NCBI GenBank assembly: GCA_029945725.1 | Contig: JAQSDB010000007.1 | Coordinates: 1-64,000 of the forward strand | Source: a bacterium | Lineage (GTDB): Bacteria > Pseudomonadota > Gammaproteobacteria > Pseudomonadales > Moraxellaceae | Length of the DNA stretch: 64,000 nucleotides | Direction: 5' to 3' | Shown: positions 61,581 to 64,000 of the stretch, piece by piece | Layout of the letters: every line of letters begins with the position of its first letter | How positions within the stretch are numbered: the first letter of the stretch is position 1 | Position numbers and translations under genes: made by a program | Notes under the pieces: model-generated | The model's database searches: none | What the model was told of the DNA's origin: nothing | What the model saw: only the letters and a program-made list of their open reading frames with translations

Positions 61581-64000
61581 ATGATGGAAACGACATCCCG
61601 CCCCGATCCCGACCAGCTCCTCGCGCAGGTGCAGCGCGAGGAAGGCCAGCGTTCGCGTGGTCGCCTGAAAATATTTTTCGGTGCCAGCCCCGGCGTCGGC
61701 AAGACCTTCAGCATGCTGGCAGCGGCGAGCGCACTGAAGCGCGAAGGTGTCGATGTGGTCGCCGGTTATGTCGAACCGCATGACCGGCCGGAAACGCGCG
61801 GACAAATGGAGGGCTTGCCGGCGCTGCCGGTACGCACGGTCACTTACCGTGACCGTGTCATCAACGAGTTTGATCTTGATGCCGCGCTGCAGCGACGGGC
61901 CACGCTGACGCTGGTGGATGAACTGGCCCATACCAATGCGGCTGGCTCGCGTCATGCCAAACGCTGGCAGGATGTGGAGGAAATGCTGGCAGCTGGTCTG
62001 GATGTGTGGAGCACGCTCAATGTGCAGCATCTGGAAAGCCTGAACGATGTGGTGGCGCGCATCACCGGTGTGCGCGTGCGCGAAACCCTGCCCGATCATG
62101 TCTTTGAACAGGCGGCCGAAGTCGAGGTCATTGACCTGCCGCCGGAAGAACTGCTGGCACGGCTCACGGCCGGCCGCGTGTATTTGCCCGAGCAGGCGCA
62201 CAAGGCCACGCAATCTTTTTTCCGCAAGGGCAACCTGATTGCGCTGCGCGAACTGGCCCTGCGCGCCATGGCCGAACGTGTTGATTCCGATGTGCGCGAC
62301 TGGCGCGGCCTGCACAGCGGCAATCCGGTATGGCCGGTACGCGAACGCGTACTGGTCGCACTCGGACCGGATGAAGAAGGCGAGGCACTGGTGCGCACCG
62401 GCAAACGTCTGGCCACACGCCTGCATGCGCCCTGGGAAGTGCTGTACGTGGAAACACCGCGCCTGCAACGCCTGCCGGAAGCACACCGCGAAAAACTCCT
62501 GCGCTGCCTCAGCCTCGCCGAATCACTCGGCGCCCGCACCACCACCCTGCCCGGCCACGAGATCGGTAACACCCTGCTCGCGCATGCGCGCAGCGGCAAT
62601 GTCACCCGCCTCGTGCTCGGTCGCCACCGCAGCAGGAACCGCTGGCCCTGGCAGCGCTCGCTGCTGGACACGCTGGCTGCCGAAGCACCCGACATTGAAC
62701 TTTTTGTCGCCTCGGGTACGGGTACGACTGAAAAAAAACCGGAAGTGTCCTCGCTCTCGCGCGGGCTGGAATTTCTTGAAATCACCCCGCGCCAGCATCG
62801 CCGTTATGTCTGGGCCGCCCTGATCACGCTGTTCATCACACTGCTGGCCTGGCCGCTTTCAACGCTGATCGCACCGGTCAATCTCGTCATGCTGTATCTG
62901 GCCGGAACCGTGGTGGTTTCCCTGCGCCTCGGCACCGGGCCATCCGCACTTTCCGCCCTGCTCTCGGTGGCCCTGTTCGATTTCTTTTATGTAAAACCCT
63001 ATTTCACCTTTGCCGTGGCCGACACCGAATATGTGTTCACCTTCATGGTCATGCTCGGCGTCGGGCTTGTACTCAGCCGGCTGGCCGGGCAGGTACGGGC
63101 GCAGGCACGCATTGCCGTGCAACGCGAACGGCGCGCACAGGAGCTCTATGCCCTGAGCCAGGAACTGGCCATCGGCATGGAAGTGAACTACATCGGCGAA
63201 GTTGCCGTGCGTCACCTTTCTTCGCTGTTCGATGCCGAGGCCGTGCTGCTGCTGCCGACCCTGGACGACAGGATTCAGTGGCCAGACGGCAAGCCGCTGC
63301 CAACGTCGCTGAAGCACGCCGACAAGGGCGTGGCGCAATGGGTTTACGATCACGAGCAGGCGGCCGGCCTCGGCACGCAAACCCTGCCCGGCACGGATGC
63401 GCATTACCTGCCGCTGAAAGCTTCCCTGCGCACGCGCGGCGTGCTCGCCATCCGCCCCCGCGACAAGCGCCTGATCCTTGCACCGGAACAACACCGCCTG
63501 CTGGAAACCTTCGCCTCACAAATTGCCATTGCCCTGGAGCGCGTGCATTTTGCCGACATCGCCCAGTCCACCGAACTGCGCATGCGCGAAGAATCCCTGC
63601 GCAACTCCCTGCTCGCCGCCATTTCCCATGATGTGCGGACGCCGCTGGCCGGCATCATCGGCGCATCCTCCAGCCTGCTGACGCAACAGCACAGTGCACA
63701 GGCAACGCAGGAACTGCTGAGCAGCATTCACGACGAAGCCATTGCCATGAATGCCATGGCGAGCAATCTGCTGGACATGGCACGGCTGCAATCCGGGCCG
63801 GTGCAACTCAAGCGCGAATGGCAACCCGTCGACGAAATCATCGGCAGCGCGCTGGCCGCTCTGGAGCGTCGCCTGACGCAGCATCCCGTGCACCTGCATA
63901 TCGCCAGTGGCCTGCCGCTGATACAGATCGACAGCGTGCTGATGGAGCGGGTGCTGGTTAACCTGCTGGAAAATGCGGTGAAGTACACCGCGCCCGGCAC
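61581..64000 (+). CDS. kdpD: K+-sensing histidine kinase KdpD (3' end cut off)
   Basis: At least 806 residues; the frame is open at the window end. N-terminal KdpD domain with Walker-like GASPGVGKTFSML and LVDELAHTNAAGSRHAKRWQDVEE, then a universal-stress-like domain (RERVLVALGPDEEGEALVRTGKRLA ... RLVLGRHRS), four membrane helices (about 415-500), a GAF-like domain, and the H-box AAISHDVRTPLAGIIG with the start of the ATPase domain (LLENAVKYT). It begins 41 bases after kdpC. Two adjacent ATGs (61581, 61584) could serve. kdpE should follow outside the window. Confidence 0.97.
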   Translation, partial: MMETTSRPDPDQLLAQVQREEGQRSRGRLKIFFGASPGVGKTFSMLAAASALKREGVDVVAGYVEPHDRPETRGQMEGLPALPVRTVTYRDRVINEFDLDAALQRRATLTLVDELAHTNAAGSRHAKRWQDVEEMLAAGLDVWSTLNVQHLESLNDVVARITGVRVRETLPDHVFEQAAEVEVIDLPPEELLARLTAGRVYLPEQAHKATQSFFRKGNLIALRELALRAMAERVDSDVRDWRGLHSGNPVWPVRERVLVALGPDEEGEALVRTGKRLATRLHAPWEVLYVETPRLQRLPEAHREKLLRCLSLAESLGARTTTLPGHEIGNTLLAHARSGNVTRLVLGRHRSRNRWPWQRSLLDTLAAEAPDIELFVASGTGTTEKKPEVSSLSRGLEFLEITPRQHRRYVWAALITLFITLLAWPLSTLIAPVNLVMLYLAGTVVVSLRLGTGPSALSALLSVALFDFFYVKPYFTFAVADTEYVFTFMVMLGVGLVLSRLAGQVRAQARIAVQRERRAQELYALSQELAIGMEVNYIGEVAVRHLSSLFDAEAVLLLPTLDDRIQWPDGKPLPTSLKHADKGVAQWVYDHEQAAGLGTQTLPGTDAHYLPLKASLRTRGVLAIRPRDKRLILAPEQHRLLETFASQIAIALERVHFADIAQSTELRMREESLRNSLLAAISHDVRTPLAGIIGASSSLLTQQHSAQATQELLSSIHDEAIAMNAMASNLLDMARLQSGPVQLKREWQPVDEIIGSALAALERRLTQHPVHLHIASGLPLIQIDSVLMERVLVNLLENAVKYTAPG

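Noticed and set aside
1-64000. CRISPR arrays, tRNA or rRNA genes, insertion sequences, phage genes
   Set aside because: Looked for regularly spaced repeats, cloverleaf-like clusters, transposase motifs and integrases; none found by reading. A tRNA or covariance-model scan would settle the RNA part.

Overview
The window is about 60% G+C, densely packed DNA from a Gram-negative bacterium. Outer-membrane proteins, lipoproteins, a Tat-exported CopA, a full kdp operon and short Shine-Dalgarno leaders all point to the Proteobacteria. Two AlkB alkane hydroxylases, an AlkJ-like alcohol dehydrogenase, a Baeyer-Villiger-type monooxygenase and an epoxide-hydrolase-like protein suggest a hydrocarbon- or lipid-degrading gammaproteobacterium, possibly of the Nevskiales/Solimonas type; this placement is inference only. 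No rRNA, tRNA, CRISPR array, transposase or integrase was found, so this looks like chromosome rather than a mobile island.

Layout. 1-4164: a signalling trio made of a hybrid PAS histidine kinase (5' end cut off), a receiver domain fused to an MgtE magnesium-channel pore, and a receiver-HD-GYP protein whose receiver is a near copy of the previous one. 4315-9986: two alpha/beta hydrolases, copper-resistance genes copAB, and an FKBP lipoprotein. 8925-14140: a minus-strand operon (SDR, ferritin-like diiron protein, Baeyer-Villiger-type monooxygenase, hydrolase) with a divergent TetR regulator. 14321-21301: a PatB-like lyase, a Crp/Fnr-type regulator, and envelope/stress genes (OmpA-DUF4398, beta-barrel, coiled-coil, BON and tiny membrane proteins). 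21703-28424: an AMP-phosphorylase-like/PRPP-synthetase-like pair, a CDF metal exporter, a duplicated-domain ArsA ATPase and an MFS transporter. 28681-33897: an epoxide-hydrolase-like protein, an esterase with an AraC regulator, and a MaoC hydratase coupled to a thiolase-like protein that lacks its catalytic cysteine. 34104-43939: small membrane proteins, tandem alkB genes, a RidA protein, an ABC exporter, CBS, receiver-PAS and FecR proteins. 44058-50976: a GMC oxidoreductase, a membrane hybrid kinase, a diiron-type hydrolase, an orphan pilin, a YgjP-like peptidase, a YkgJ protein and ArfB. 51097-54581: a TMEM175-like channel and a CueR-like regulator divergent from a copper ATPase. 54801-64000: a putative leucine leader, leuA, and kdpFABCD with an extra tiny membrane gene in front and a recognisable KdpE box.

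Working together: the alkane genes (alkB x2, the AlkJ-like enzyme, MaoC/thiolase, RidA, SDR, monooxygenase) would oxidise hydrophobic substrates. Copper (copAB, CueR-like/P-type ATPase), other metals (CDF, ArsA), Mg2+ (receiver-MgtE) and K+ (kdp, TMEM175-like) make ion homeostasis the second theme. The most unusual item is the receiver-MgtE fusion, which suggests ion transport directly gated by phosphorelay.
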